Source: Xanthomonas sp. 3793
Lineage (GTDB): Bacteria; Pseudomonadota; Gammaproteobacteria; Xanthomonadales; Xanthomonadaceae
Reading direction: 5' to 3'
DNA length: 64,000 bases
Assembly (NCBI RefSeq): GCF_024806835.1
Contig: NZ_JANTYU010000007.1
Location: 124,001-188,000, forward strand
This document shows, in pieces, positions 1-8,517 of the stretch (the stretch's first letter is position 1; the number at the start of each line of letters is the position of its first letter). Both the position numbers and the translations under genes were made by a program. The notes beneath the pieces were generated by a model. It saw only the letters and a program-made list of their open reading frames with translations. It was not told the DNA's origin and ran no database searches.

Positions 1-648
1 CAGACGGGTATGGAACTGCGTGGACAGCGTGGTTTCTTCCACGTTGAGCTTGCGCAGGCTGTCCTTGTCGGCATCGGAGAGCTGCGCGCCGGAGCGCACC
101 AGTTCTTCGTAGTCGCGCTCGACCAGGCGCTTTTGTTCCGGCTCCAGATTCAGCGTATCGCGCTGGTCGTAGAGGGTCTTGACGCGTGCGAACAGCTTCG
201 GATCGAGGTTGATCTCGTCCTGATGCGCGGCCAGCTTGGGCGCGATCTCTTCCTGGATCTTCTGGCGTGCATCGCTGGTATCGGCCTGCACCAGCCCGAA
301 GAAGATGCGCGAAACGCGCGTCAGCGTCTCGCCGCTGCGCTCCAGTGCCTCGATGGTGTTGTCGAAGGTGGGCGCTTCGGTGTTGTCGGCGATCTTGCGC
401 ACCTCGGCCAGATGCAGGCGCATGCCTTCTTCGAACGCGGGAAGGTAATCGCTGTCCTTGATCTTGTCGAACGGCGGCGCCTGGAATGGCAGCGTGCTGG
501 CGGTCAGCAACGGGTTCGGCGCTGCGTCCGCGGCCGGCGTGGTGGTCTTTTCGGGCACGGTGGTGGACTCCTTACCGGATGGCTCTTTTCCAGAACATGC
601 GGCCAATGCCAGGGTGATGGCGGCGGCCAGAACGACGGTACGCGACAT
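1..648 (-). CDS. dcp: Peptidyl-dipeptidase Dcp-like M3 metallopeptidase lipoprotein (N-terminal part; cut by window edge)
   Basis: The first 216 codons are in the window and the frame stays open to base 1, so the catalytic HEXXH region lies outside. The protein begins with a lipoprotein signal peptide whose lipobox ends LALAAC (Cys18), followed by a Thr/Pro/Ala/Lys linker. From about residue 45 it reads like the helical N-terminal region of M3 peptidases (LPFQAPPFDKIKDSDYLPAF, then FDNTIEALERSGETLTRV). In the M3 family Dcp removes C-terminal dipeptides using zinc. The lipobox suggests an envelope-anchored form rather than the cytosolic E. coli enzyme. The family call is firm; dcp versus an OligA-like relative cannot be settled without the C-terminus. 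Confidence 0.85.
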   Translation of the reverse strand, partial: MSRTVVLAAAITLALAACSGKEPSGKESTTVPEKTTTPAADAAPNPLLTASTLPFQAPPFDKIKDSDYLPAFEEGMRLHLAEVRKIADNTEAPTFDNTIEALERSGETLTRVSRIFFGLVQADTSDARQKIQEEIAPKLAAHQDEINLDPKLFARVKTLYDQRDTLNLEPEQKRLVERDYEELVRSGAQLSDADKDSLRKLNVEETTLSTQFHTRL

Positions 649-805
649 GGCGTGTGATTCCTGAGTGGTTGTTACGGCAGCCGGTCACGCTAGCGGGTTT
701 GCCGGCCGCTGGCATGTGCCGTTGGCTGGGGGATCGATGACTGGTTGTGCAGCTGACGTGGCCAGCATGCCTTGATCCGTGCGCTGATCTGTATGCTGGG
801 CCCCG

Positions 806-1816
806 TCAGAGCGTCTCGTCCTTGAAGATGGCCACATGCGCGGTGCCGTCGGCACCGATCCAGCCGCGGTACATGCCCTGGGTATTGAACGGGAAGGCGA
901 TGTTGCCTTGCGCATCCAGCGCGATGGCGCCGCCATCGCCGCCGGCCTTCGGGATCTGCTGATCGATCACCGCCTCGGCGGCCTGTTGCAGCGATTGCCC
1001 GGCGTACTTCATGCGCGCGCAGATGTCGTAGGCGGCTACCGCGCGGATGTAGAACTCGCCCCAGCCGGTGCCGGACACCGCGCACTGCGCATTGGCGTAG
1101 GTACCGGCGCCGATGATGGGTGCATCGCCCACGCGGCCATAGCGCTTGTTGGTCATGCCGCCGGTGGATGTGCCGGCGGCCAGATGACCGTCGCGGTCCA
1201 GCGCCAACGCGCCGACGGTGCCGAAGTGCTTGGCGGTTTCCAGATCCAGTTCGGCTTGTGCCTTGCGGTCGCCGGCCTCGGCCTTGAGCGCTTTTTGCAG
1301 CTGCTGCCAGCGTTTGTCGGTGCGAAAGTAACTTGGGTCGACCAGGGTGACGCCCTGCTCGCGCGCGAACTGTTCGGCGCCATCGCCGACCAGCATCACG
1401 TGCTTGGAATGGTCCATGACGCTGCGCGCCAGCTGGATCGGGTTCCTGATCATATGCACGCCGGCGATCGCACCAGCCTTGCCGCTGGCACCGTCCATGA
1501 TGGCGGCATCCAGTTCGTTCTTGCCGTCATGGGTGAACACCGCGCCGCGCCCGGCGTTGAACTGCGGCGCATCCTCCAGCACGGTGATGGTGGCCGCCAC
1601 TGCATCCACTGCACTGCCGCCGCGCGCCAACACAGCATGGCCGGCACGCAGCGCGCGTTGCATCGCCTCGCGCGCCTGGACTTGTTCGTCGGGTGAAAGA
1701 CTGGACTTTTCCACGCCCGCCCCTCCGTGGATCACCAGCATCGGGGTGGCGGCCAGCGCGGGGCCGGCACACAGCAGCAAGGAAAGGCACAACGCACGGG
1801 TGGACGAAGCGATCAT
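806..1816 (-). CDS. iaaA: Isoaspartyl peptidase / L-asparaginase, exported (Ntn-hydrolase)
   Basis: 336 residues, the usual length for plant-type asparaginases. A Sec signal peptide ending near GPALA (residue 22) puts the enzyme in the periplasm. The Ntn-hydrolase core is clear: IHGGAG at 29-34, NAGRGAVF near 87-94, then HFGTVGALALD, in which Thr200 is the expected nucleophile exposed by autocleavage into alpha and beta subunits. GTSTGGMTNKRYGRVGDAPIIG follows and supplies substrate-binding residues. The family hydrolyses L-asparagine and isoaspartyl dipeptides that arise from damaged proteins. It runs in the same direction as the upstream dcp-like gene but about 155 bp separate them, so co-transcription is uncertain. 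Confidence 0.93.
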   Translation of the reverse strand: MIASSTRALCLSLLLCAGPALAATPMLVIHGGAGVEKSSLSPDEQVQAREAMQRALRAGHAVLARGGSAVDAVAATITVLEDAPQFNAGRGAVFTHDGKNELDAAIMDGASGKAGAIAGVHMIRNPIQLARSVMDHSKHVMLVGDGAEQFAREQGVTLVDPSYFRTDKRWQQLQKALKAEAGDRKAQAELDLETAKHFGTVGALALDRDGHLAAGTSTGGMTNKRYGRVGDAPIIGAGTYANAQCAVSGTGWGEFYIRAVAAYDICARMKYAGQSLQQAAEAVIDQQIPKAGGDGGAIALDAQGNIAFPFNTQGMYRGWIGADGTAHVAIFKDETL

Positions 1817-1981
1817 GGTGTTTCCTCAAACCTTCATGGCAGTGAATGGCGACACTGGCGCTGCGGGAGGTGCCATGAGCAAGACAGTCTCGTCTCATGC
1901 ACGCTTCCCTGCTCTATCGAATACGCCCTGGATACGACAGCAACGCGAAACGGTGTCGGCCTGAATGAAGCAGTAGCTGCG

Positions 1982-2263
1982 TTACTCATAACCGCGCCCA
2001 GCCCAGAGAAATAGAGCGAACGCCTGCCAAGGATTGCTTGGCTTGGGTCCAGGCAGCTCGCCGAAAGATGAGCTAGTTGCCCACGCGGATGCTGCCTCGA
2101 GAAAATCTGCGATTGACTGATTAGCCCACTCCCCCTGAAACCCATCAAGAGTCACTGCAAGAGAATCTGCTGAACGACGATCAGCAGCCAGGAGCTCAGC
2201 AAAGCCCACGAACGATGCCTCATCCTGCACGGCTTCGAGAACTTCGAGCAATCTGTCTCCCAT
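1982..2263 (-). CDS. DUF7660 family protein, uncharacterised
   Basis: A 93-residue acidic protein. The pattern VQDEASFVGFAELLAADRR, then GEWANQSIADFLEAASAWA, then a C-terminus NPWQAFALFLWAGRGYE matches the DUF7660 layout (a WxN..FLEA..AW core and a final LxAGKxYE-like tail). Its function is not established. I chose the ATG at 2263 because GAGGG lies 12 bases upstream; an in-frame ATG at 2308 would add 15 residues but has no evident ribosome-binding site. The coding sequence is visibly AT-richer than the genes on either side, which hints at acquisition from elsewhere. Members of this family often sit as single orphan genes, as here. Confidence 0.7.
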   Translation of the reverse strand: MGDRLLEVLEAVQDEASFVGFAELLAADRRSADSLAVTLDGFQGEWANQSIADFLEAASAWATSSSFGELPGPKPSNPWQAFALFLWAGRGYE

Positions 2264-2421
2264 TGCGCGTTTGAACCCTCGGTCTTTTGTCTGGGTAGGT
2301 AGCGCCATTGAGTCACGCAGGAAGAAGCTGCCTCATGCAAGAGCCCTAACTTGCCCGCTGCTCTTATGTCTGGCGCAGCATCTGTGGGCAAGGCACATCG
2401 GCACCCTGCACGCTACGCCAC

Positions 2422-3051
2422 CTACAACGTATCGCGATGCTTGCCGCGCCACGGGCGGTACCAGGTGCGGATGGCGGCGATGTCGGCCGCCATGTCGGTG
2501 CCGGTCCAGAACGGCTCGCCGATGCCCACGGTCTTGCTGGGGTAGTCGAAGTACACCGGCAGGATCGGCACCTTGGCATCGGAGGCGATCTTCCAGAAAC
2601 CGGCCTTCCAATTCTCCACGCGCTTGCGGGTGCCTTCGGGGGTGATCACGTACCACATCTGCTCGGAATTGCGGATCAGCCGCACCGCCTGGCCGATGGT
2701 GCCCTGTGGCGAGCTGCGGTCCAGCGGGATGGCGCCGAGCTTGCGCAGCAGCGGCCCCAGCGGCCACCAGAACAGCTGCGTCTTGCCCAGCACGCGCACG
2801 TCGAAGCCCAGCGCGAACTTGGCCGCAAAGCCCAGGAAGCCGTCCCAGTTGGACGAATGCGGCGCGACGATCATCACCAGCTTGGGCTCGTCGGGCAGAC
2901 GCCCGAGCAGGCGCCAGCCGGTCAGACGTAGCGCCGTACGCCCCAGCCAGCGGCCGAAGCGGCCGTGCGCCCGCGGCATTCTGGGAGGGGATGGCTGCAG
3001 CAGGATGTTGGCCTGTGTTACCGGTGGCAACGACGGGTCGGTGTGACTCAC
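2422..3051 (-). CDS. PlsC-type 1-acyl-glycerol-phosphate acyltransferase family protein
   Basis: 209 residues starting at GTG; GGGAG lies five bases upstream and the upstream gene arfB ends two bases before, so the pair is probably translated together. The acyltransferase signature is present: HSSNWD (motif I, HX4D) about residue 85, then TPEGTRKR (motif III) about residue 139, followed by a hydrophobic acceptor segment PILPVYFDYPSKTVGIG. The family transfers acyl chains to lysophosphatidic acid or similar lipids at the inner membrane. The protein is short and lacks the long transmembrane segments of classical PlsC, so the real acceptor is unknown. A second PlsC-like gene lies at 55.1-55.9 kb. 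Confidence 0.85.
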   Translation of the reverse strand: MSHTDPSLPPVTQANILLQPSPPRMPRAHGRFGRWLGRTALRLTGWRLLGRLPDEPKLVMIVAPHSSNWDGFLGFAAKFALGFDVRVLGKTQLFWWPLGPLLRKLGAIPLDRSSPQGTIGQAVRLIRNSEQMWYVITPEGTRKRVENWKAGFWKIASDAKVPILPVYFDYPSKTVGIGEPFWTGTDMAADIAAIRTWYRPWRGKHRDTL

Positions 3052-3053
3052 GC

Positions 3054-3485
3054 TTACTCCCAGTGGGACGCAGAGCGTCCACGCTTGATATGGCTGCGCT
3101 CACGCTTGGCATCCAGCCGCCGCAGCTTGGCACCGTGACTCGGTTTGGTGGCGACCCGGCGCTTTGGCACCGACAGGCACGCACTGATGATCTCGGCCAG
3201 CCGCTCGCGCGCATCCTCGCGGTTGCGGTCCTGGGTGCGGAAGCGCTGCGCGTCGATCACCAGCACGCCTTCGGCGGTCATGCGGCGGTCGCGCCGCGAC
3301 AGCAGCCGCGCGCGCAACGGTTCGGGCAGCGACGGCGAGCCGGCCACGTCGAAACGCAGTTCCACTGCGGTGGAGACCTTGTTGACGTTCTGCCCGCCCG
3401 CGCCGCTGGCGCGCACGAAGCGTTCGACGAGTTCGCTGGGCGGAATCGTCAGGCTGGAGGTGATCTGGATCGGGTCGCTGGCCAT
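3054..3485 (-). CDS. arfB: Alternative ribosome-rescue factor ArfB (YaeJ)
   Basis: 143 residues. GAGGQNVNKVSTAVELRF (residues 28 onward) contains the GGQ motif of class I release factors (Gly30-Gly31-Gln32), which hydrolyses peptidyl-tRNA. There is no codon-recognition domain. The C-terminus is very basic (KRRVATKPSHGAKLRRLDAKRERSHIKRGR), as in ArfB, where this tail enters the empty mRNA channel of stalled ribosomes. The frame stays open far upstream, but homology starts at MASDPIQITSSL, so I place the start at 3485. It is followed two bases later by the acyltransferase gene. Confidence 0.95.
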   Translation of the reverse strand: MASDPIQITSSLTIPPSELVERFVRASGAGGQNVNKVSTAVELRFDVAGSPSLPEPLRARLLSRRDRRMTAEGVLVIDAQRFRTQDRNREDARERLAEIISACLSVPKRRVATKPSHGAKLRRLDAKRERSHIKRGRSASHWE

Positions 3486-3578
3486 TGTCCGGCGATTGTA
3501 TCGGCAGCGGCGTGGACGCGCGCGCGAACACCGGCTTCCCGTATGCTGCGGCCGGTTCCCCGATTGCAGGATGCTCCG

Positions 3579-4121
3579 ATGACACTCGATTCGCTCGCCG
3601 CCGCCGGCGCACTCGCCCGCCGCCTGTTGCTGCTCGCCCTGCTGGCGGTGGCCGCGCCGGCCGCGCTGGCGCAGGCGCCCACCGATGCCGACGTCAACCG
3701 TCTGCTGGCCGCCTCGCGCGCGCAGACCATGCTGGACACCATGCTGCCGCAGATCGAAGCGATGCAGCAGCAGCAGTTCGCCCAGCTCACCGCGCAGCGC
3801 CAGCTCGACCCCGACCAGAAGGCGCAGCTGCAACGCATCCAGGAGCGCACCCGCCAGACCGTGCGCAAGGCGCTGTCGTGGTCGGAACTGCGCCCGATGT
3901 ATGTGGACATCTACAAGCGCTCGTTCTCGCGCGAGGACGTGCTGGCCATGGCCGAGTTCTACGAGAGCTCGGCCGGCCAGAGCCTGCTCGACAAGACCCC
4001 CGCCCTGACCCAGAACCTGATGGGCGCCATCCAGCAAAAGATGCTGCCGCTGTTTGCCGATCTGCAGAAGGACCTGGAGAAGATCGTCAACGAGCCGGCA
4101 GCGGCACCGCAGAAGCCCTGA
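3579..4121 (+). CDS. DUF2059 domain protein, exported
   Basis: 180 residues with a signal peptide (hydrophobic stretch LLLLALLAVAAPAALAQA, cleavage near residue 31). The mature part is a helical DUF2059 domain: VNRLLAASRAQTMLDTMLPQIEAMQ, a Q-rich segment, SWSELRPMYVDIYKRSFSREDVLAMAEFYESSAGQSLLDKTPALTQNLMGAIQQKM, and an Ala/Pro/Gln/Lys tail. DUF2059 proteins are common in proteobacteria and their function is not known. I start at the ATG at 3579; an ATG at 3543 in the same frame would add 12 residues before the signal peptide. It is divergent from arfB, 93 bp away. Confidence 0.88.
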   Translation: MTLDSLAAAGALARRLLLLALLAVAAPAALAQAPTDADVNRLLAASRAQTMLDTMLPQIEAMQQQQFAQLTAQRQLDPDQKAQLQRIQERTRQTVRKALSWSELRPMYVDIYKRSFSREDVLAMAEFYESSAGQSLLDKTPALTQNLMGAIQQKMLPLFADLQKDLEKIVNEPAAAPQKP

Positions 4122-4126
4122 AGGGC

Positions 4127-4161
4127 GGGGATTCGGGATCCGGGATTGGGGATTGGGGAAT
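4127..4161. repeat. Short heptamer tract (GGGATTC/GGGGATT variants)
   Basis: Immediately after the DUF2059 stop codon comes a degenerate run of GGGATT units with C and G spacers, ending GGGGATTGGGGAATCG. Same family as the tracts at 36.5, 49.6 and 56.4 kb. Confidence 0.75.
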
Positions 4162-4285
4162 CGCAACGGCGTGGCGGCGGTTGCGGTGCGTTGCCGATCA
4201 ACGCAGTGCATCCGTTTTTCCGCTGACCGAAGCAGCCCCGCTCCCGTCGGGAGCGCTGTTGTCCTGAGGCACAGTGGCGGGCTTG

Positions 4286-4446
4286 CCCCCATCCGCCCTT
4301 CGGGCACCTTCCCCCGCAAGCGAGGGAAGGAAGCAAGTTGGAAGGCGAGCAGGGAAGGCGGGAACGCGGGAAGGCGAGGAAGGCGAGCAATGATCGTCGT
4401 GCCTGAGCCCCTCTCCCGCCTGCGGGAGAGGGGTTGGGGTGAGGGG
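4286..4446 (+). repeat. Compound intergenic repeat element, copy 1
   Basis: About 160 bp in three blocks: a CCATCCGCCCTTCGGGCACC block with a run into CCCCCGCAAGCGAGGGAAG, a purine-rich middle made of GGCGAGCAGGGAAGG-like units, and a hairpin CCCCTCTCCCGC/GCGGGAGAGGGG followed by TTGGGGTGAGGG. The same blocks in the same order occur reversed at 40998-41177. It lies between the convergent DUF2059 and truC genes. The rest of the 388 bp gap (4122-4509) holds no convincing gene. Confidence 0.85.
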
Positions 4447-4509
4447 ACGCCTGCGCAGATTTCCTGCAGGCTGAGTGGACGTCCCGATCGCTGAACCAGG
4501 CACGCCCCG

Positions 4510-5244
4510 TCACGCCGTCGGCACGACTCCCAACCCCGCCATCTCCCACCCGAACAACGCACAGGCCTTGGCGAATTCCACATCCAGCGGCGCAGTGACG
4601 CTGATGCGCCGTCCATCGGCCGGATGCGGAAACCCCAGGCGCTCGGCGTGCAGCAGCATGCGGTGGATGCCGAGCATGCGGAAGCTCCGGTTGTGGCGGC
4701 CATCGCCGTGGCTGGTGTCGCCGATCATGTGATGCGACAGATGCTTCATGTGTCGGCGAATCTGCCGGAACCGCCCGGTCTGCGGCTGGCAGCGCAGCAA
4801 TGCATAGCGCGACGTGGCAAAGCCGGTGGACGGGATCTCCAGCTCGCCGGTGGCCAGGCGCTGGAAGTGGGTCACCGCCGGCTTCTTGACCGGCTTGCCG
4901 GGGCCGCCGTCCAGGTCGTGGTCGACGCTGAAGCGCTCCTCGGCCGGCCAGCCGCGGCACACCGTCAGATAGTCCTTTTCCACTTCGCCGGCCATCAAGG
5001 CCTTGCCCAGCGCGCTGGCAGCGTCGCGGTCGAACGCCAGCAGCAGGCAGCCGCTGGTGGCGCGGTCGAGCCGGTGGACCAGGAAGATCGGCTTGCCCAG
5101 CTGCTCGCGCAGGCGGTCGGCCAGAAAGTCGTCCTCCCCGCGCGCCAGCTTGCTGTCGTGGACCATCAGGCCGGCGGGTTTGTCGACGACGGCCAGGACA
5201 TCGTCCTGGTAGAGAATCTGCAGATGCTTGGGGAATGTGCTCAC
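4510..5244 (-). CDS. truC: RluA-family tRNA pseudouridine synthase, probably TruC (tRNA U65)
   Basis: 244 residues from a GTG start at 5244, where homology begins (TFPKHLQILYQDDVLAVVDKPAGLMVH). The catalytic motif HRLDRATSG carries the nucleophilic Asp60. RYALLRCQPQTGRFRQIRRHMKHLSHHMIGDTSHGDGRHN is typical of TruC, which makes pseudouridine 65 in tRNAs. The N-terminal S4 domain of RluA/RluD is missing, and the length fits TruC. The frame is open back to 5394, but those 50 residues look non-coding. It lies downstream of the cupin gene in the same direction. Confidence 0.88.
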   Translation of the reverse strand: MSTFPKHLQILYQDDVLAVVDKPAGLMVHDSKLARGEDDFLADRLREQLGKPIFLVHRLDRATSGCLLLAFDRDAASALGKALMAGEVEKDYLTVCRGWPAEERFSVDHDLDGGPGKPVKKPAVTHFQRLATGELEIPSTGFATSRYALLRCQPQTGRFRQIRRHMKHLSHHMIGDTSHGDGRHNRSFRMLGIHRMLLHAERLGFPHPADGRRISVTAPLDVEFAKACALFGWEMAGLGVVPTA

Positions 5245-5357
5245 CGGCGGATTATCCGCATCGCCGACAGCGTATGCCACCGCGTCGCTGCGCCGATCAA
5301 CCGGTTGAACTGACCCACGGCGGTGGCCAGCCCGCGGATCGCTCACCACAAGCGCCC

Positions 5358-5852
5358 TCAGTAAGGCGTGCCGTCCTTGTGCCGGTACGACCACTGCCCG
5401 TCTTCAGTGCTGACCAGCATCAGATCGTCGTCCGGGTAGGTGATGCAATCGCCGGCGCTGCGGTCGCCCACTTCCAGATACGTCACCGCCGCCTGGCTAC
5501 GATTGATCAGGCAATGCGCATCGCCGTCCCCGGCGCGGAATCCGGCGCACATGCCCGGCTGCAGCAGTCGCTCGCCTGCGTTGCTTATCAGGCTCGGCGT
5601 ACCGCTGACGATGTAGACGAATTCATCCTGCAACGAATGCCCGTGCCGCAACGCCGAGCGTGCACCCGGCGCCAGCGTGGTGAGGTTGACGCCGAAGTTG
5701 CGCAGCCCGAACAGGGCACCCAGCGCACGCTTCTGGCGGCCGTCCATCTGCGCAGCGAACACCGGCGGATAGCTGGAACTCTGCGTACGCGGCGGTACAT
5801 CCAGTGCGGCAATCGGCACAGCAGGTAGTGCATCGGTTGCGTCGTCGGACAT
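5358..5852 (-). CDS. Cupin domain protein
   Basis: 164 residues. A single cupin_2 barrel is visible: LTTLAPGARSALRHGHSLQDEFVYIVSGTPSLISNAGERLLQPGMCAGFRAGDGDAHCLINRS. HGHSLQDEF supplies the His and Glu metal ligands of motif 1, and GDGDAHCLIN the motif 2 His. The C-terminal part ends DDDLMLVSTEDGQWSYRHKDGTPY, a form common in uncharacterised cytosolic xanthomonad cupins. The substrate is unknown. The start is only nine bases downstream of the ubiB stop codon, so it is probably co-transcribed with ubiJ-ubiB. Confidence 0.85.
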   Translation of the reverse strand: MSDDATDALPAVPIAALDVPPRTQSSSYPPVFAAQMDGRQKRALGALFGLRNFGVNLTTLAPGARSALRHGHSLQDEFVYIVSGTPSLISNAGERLLQPGMCAGFRAGDGDAHCLINRSQAAVTYLEVGDRSAGDCITYPDDDLMLVSTEDGQWSYRHKDGTPY

Positions 5853-5861
5853 GGCCGAATC

Positions 5862-7535
5862 CTATCGCCGTAGCCAGGCGACCAGCAGGGCCGCCGACCC
5901 GGCGCCGCCGCTGATCCAGCTCCACACCGGCACCGTACCCAGGTACCAGCCGTCCGGATGCAGGCCATACAACACGGCCGCCACCACCAGCAAGCCGCTG
6001 CCGGTGATCGCCGTGACCACGCGGGTCTGCAGCTTGCGCAGGCTGATGTCCAGCGCGCGCAACTCGGCCGAGCGGATGTCGAGCTGATGGCGGCCCTCCA
6101 CCTGCTGCTTCAACCAGCTGTGCACCAGGCGCGGCATGTCCGGCGCGTGGGTCATGATTTCCGGTAGCCGCTTGCTCAACTCGCCCAGCATCCTGCGTGG
6201 GCTGTAGCGCTCGCGCAGGATGCGTTCGAGCACCGGTCGCGCCACCGCCCAGATATCCAGCTTGGGGTCGAGCTGACGGCCCACGCCTTCGATGTTGAGC
6301 AAGGTCTTCTGCAGCAGGATCAGCTGCGGCTGCAGGGTCAGTTCATAGCGCTGCGCCACGCGGAACAGCTTGATCAGCACCTGCGCCAGCGAAATCTCCG
6401 ACAGCGGCCGGGTGAAGTAGGGCTCGCACACCGAGCGCGCAGCCGCTTCCAGTTCGTCGATGCGCACGTTGGACGGCATCCAGCCCGCCTCCACGTGCAG
6501 CTCGGCCATGCGGCGGTAATCCTTGTGGAAGATCGCCATGAAGTTCTCGGCCAGGTAGTACTGATCCTCCTGCGAGAGCTGGCCCATGATGCCGAAATCC
6601 AGCGCGATGAAACGCGGATTGAGGCGGCGCTCCGGATCCGAGTCGACCCAGATGTTGCCGGCGTGCGCATCGGCATGGAAGAAGTTGTCGCGGAACACCT
6701 GGGTGTAGAACACGCGCACGCCCTTGGCCGCCAGCGCCTTGCGGTCGATGCCGGCGGCATCGAGCTTGACGATATCGTCGGACGGAATGCCGTACACGCG
6801 CTCCAGCGTGAGCGCGCGCTCGGCGGTGTGCGACCAGATCACTTCCGGCACGTACAGATCGTCAGAGCCTTCCCAGAACCGGCGCAGCACGCTGGCATTG
6901 GCGCCTTCGCGCTGCAGGTCGAGCTCGGCCGACAGCGTGCCTTCGATCTCGGCCACCACTTCGCGCGGGCGGATCTTGTCGGCGCGCGGGTGGGTGCGCT
7001 CGACCAGCGTGGCCAGCGAATGCAGCAGCGCGATGTCGGCATCGATCTGGCGCTCGATGTCCGGGCGCAGCACCTTGACCACCACTTCGCGGCGCACGCC
7101 ATTGGCGTCCGGCGGCAAGGTGGCCGCGTGCACTTGTGCGATCGAGGCCGAGGCCAGCGGCACGGTGTCGAAGGAGGCAAACGCCACGCTGACCGGCAGG
7201 CCGAGCGCGCCTTCCACGATCAGACGCGCGGCCTGCCCATCGAATGGCTTGACCCGGTCCTGCAGCAAGGTGAGTTCTTCGGCCACGTCGGCGGGGATCA
7301 GGTCGCGACGGGTCGACAGGATCTGCCCGAACTTGACGAAGATCGGCCCCAGTTCCTGCAACGCCAGCCGCAGCCGCGCACCGCGCGATTGCGCGGCGAT
7401 CTCGGCGCTGGCACGCGGCACGAACGGCTTGGCCACACGCAGCCAGCGCTCGGCGGCCGTGCCTTGCAGCAGGTCGTCCAGGCGGTAGCGCAGGATCACC
7501 CGGCCGATGCGGCTGGCCCGCAGGATCGCCTTCAT
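5862..7535 (-). CDS. ubiB: Ubiquinone biosynthesis atypical kinase UbiB (ABC1/ADCK family)
   Basis: 557 residues. The family-defining KxGQ motif appears as [16 protein letters not shown] (residues 67-82). The kinase-like core includes [31 protein letters not shown], with an Ala-rich nucleotide loop and catalytic Lys, then [14 protein letters not shown] and [10 protein letters not shown], which match the HxD-type and DFG motifs. Two C-terminal membrane helices ([20 protein letters not shown] and [16 protein letters not shown]) anchor it. UbiB supports coenzyme Q biosynthesis, probably through ATPase activity that helps extract lipid intermediates. It overlaps ubiJ by four bases. Confidence 0.95.
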   Translation of the reverse strand: MKAILRASRIGRVILRYRLDDLLQGTAAERWLRVAKPFVPRASAEIAAQSRGARLRLALQELGPIFVKFGQILSTRRDLIPADVAEELTLLQDRVKPFDGQAARLIVEGALGLPVSVAFASFDTVPLASASIAQVHAATLPPDANGVRREVVVKVLRPDIERQIDADIALLHSLATLVERTHPRADKIRPREVVAEIEGTLSAELDLQREGANASVLRRFWEGSDDLYVPEVIWSHTAERALTLERVYGIPSDDIVKLDAAGIDRKALAAKGVRVFYTQVFRDNFFHADAHAGNIWVDSDPERRLNPRFIALDFGIMGQLSQEDQYYLAENFMAIFHKDYRRMAELHVEAGWMPSNVRIDELEAAARSVCEPYFTRPLSEISLAQVLIKLFRVAQRYELTLQPQLILLQKTLLNIEGVGRQLDPKLDIWAVARPVLERILRERYSPRRMLGELSKRLPEIMTHAPDMPRLVHSWLKQQVEGRHQLDIRSAELRALDISLRKLQTRVVTAITGSGLLVVAAVLYGLHPDGWYLGTVPVWSWISGGAGSAALLVAWLRR

Positions 7536-8176
7536 GGCGTGCCTCCGGCGGCGCGCAGGCGAGTGACGCGCGCAGCCAGCCGTTCGACATCGTCGCGCAG
7601 CTCGTCCACGTCGTCATGGAAGGCTTCGAGCTCGGCCCGCGGCACCACATCGCGCGATTCCTCGGTGACGAATTCGGCCGCGCTATGCGCCAGATCCGAT
7701 GCGCTGCGACGGGCCTGCTGCAACGCTGCACGCACCGCGCCGGCAATCTGTACACCCAGGATCTGCCCGAACACCGTCACGAACGGCAGCTGCCAATCCG
7801 GGTCGAAGCGCCCGGCCAGTTGCTGCAGCTGGCGCGCAAGCTCCGCGTCGCCGGAGACCTTGAGCCGCCCCGCCGGCGCACCGTTGCGACGCGCATTGGC
7901 CAGAAACGGCAGCTGCCCCAGCAGGCCGGCCAGGCTGCTGCGCACCGCCAGATCCGGCTCCTGTGCCTGATCCACCGGGCCGACCAGCAGCCGTCGCTCG
8001 TGCACGCGGATCTGCAGCGCAAGTGCGGGCGCGTCCAGGGTCAGCGCGATGCGCTGGCCTTCCAGCGGCAACAGGGCGTCGCGGGTATCCGGGTCCAGCG
8101 CCAGGGCGCGATTGAGCGCGGCCTGCAGGGCCTGGCCGGCGAGCGGCTTGAGGGAATTGAAAAGTGATGCGGACAT
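7532..8176 (-). CDS. ubiJ: Ubiquinone biosynthesis accessory factor UbiJ (SCP2 domain)
   Basis: 214 residues. An N-terminal sterol-carrier-like SCP2 domain ([39 protein letters not shown], then [27 protein letters not shown]) is followed by a C-terminal helical region rich in heptads ([27 protein letters not shown]). This is the UbiJ layout; with UbiK it organises the soluble Ubi complex and holds the hydrophobic intermediates. Its stop codon overlaps the ubiB start (ATGA), indicating coupled translation. It heads a minus-strand run ubiJ-ubiB-cupin-truC. Confidence 0.9.
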   Translation of the reverse strand: MSASLFNSLKPLAGQALQAALNRALALDPDTRDALLPLEGQRIALTLDAPALALQIRVHERRLLVGPVDQAQEPDLAVRSSLAGLLGQLPFLANARRNGAPAGRLKVSGDAELARQLQQLAGRFDPDWQLPFVTVFGQILGVQIAGAVRAALQQARRSASDLAHSAAEFVTEESRDVVPRAELEAFHDDVDELRDDVERLAARVTRLRAAGGTP

Positions 8177-8517
8177 GGGCGCATTCTACCGCCCCCGCAT
8201 GTCGCAGCTGGCTGACGATGGTGGGGCGCTGCGCGCCGGAGGCTGCTGCGGTGGCCACGGCAGGCGTTTGCCTGGCGGTGGAACGATCGATGCACCGGTC
8301 GTCGCCTGGGGTGTCTGGCCCGCTGGCGCTGCACGGCGGCTGACCAGGATGGTGCGCTCGCGGCGCGGTGCGGGCGGCCCGTCGCGACCAACGCTCCCTG
8401 CGCCGATGGGCGCAGCGTCCGCGCACAGTTGCCGCCCCGCCCAATCTGCCGGCTTCCTTCGGCCTGCCGGTCACGGGCATGCTGGCGATCTTTTCGAATA
8501 GTTGGCAGGAGCAGGCG
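8177..8517. other. Divergent intergenic region between ubiJ and ddl
   Basis: 341 bp. The frames crossing it have no signs of a real protein. It must hold promoters for both directions, but I cannot pick out confident -35/-10 elements. AGGAG ends just before the ddl start. Confidence 0.5.
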
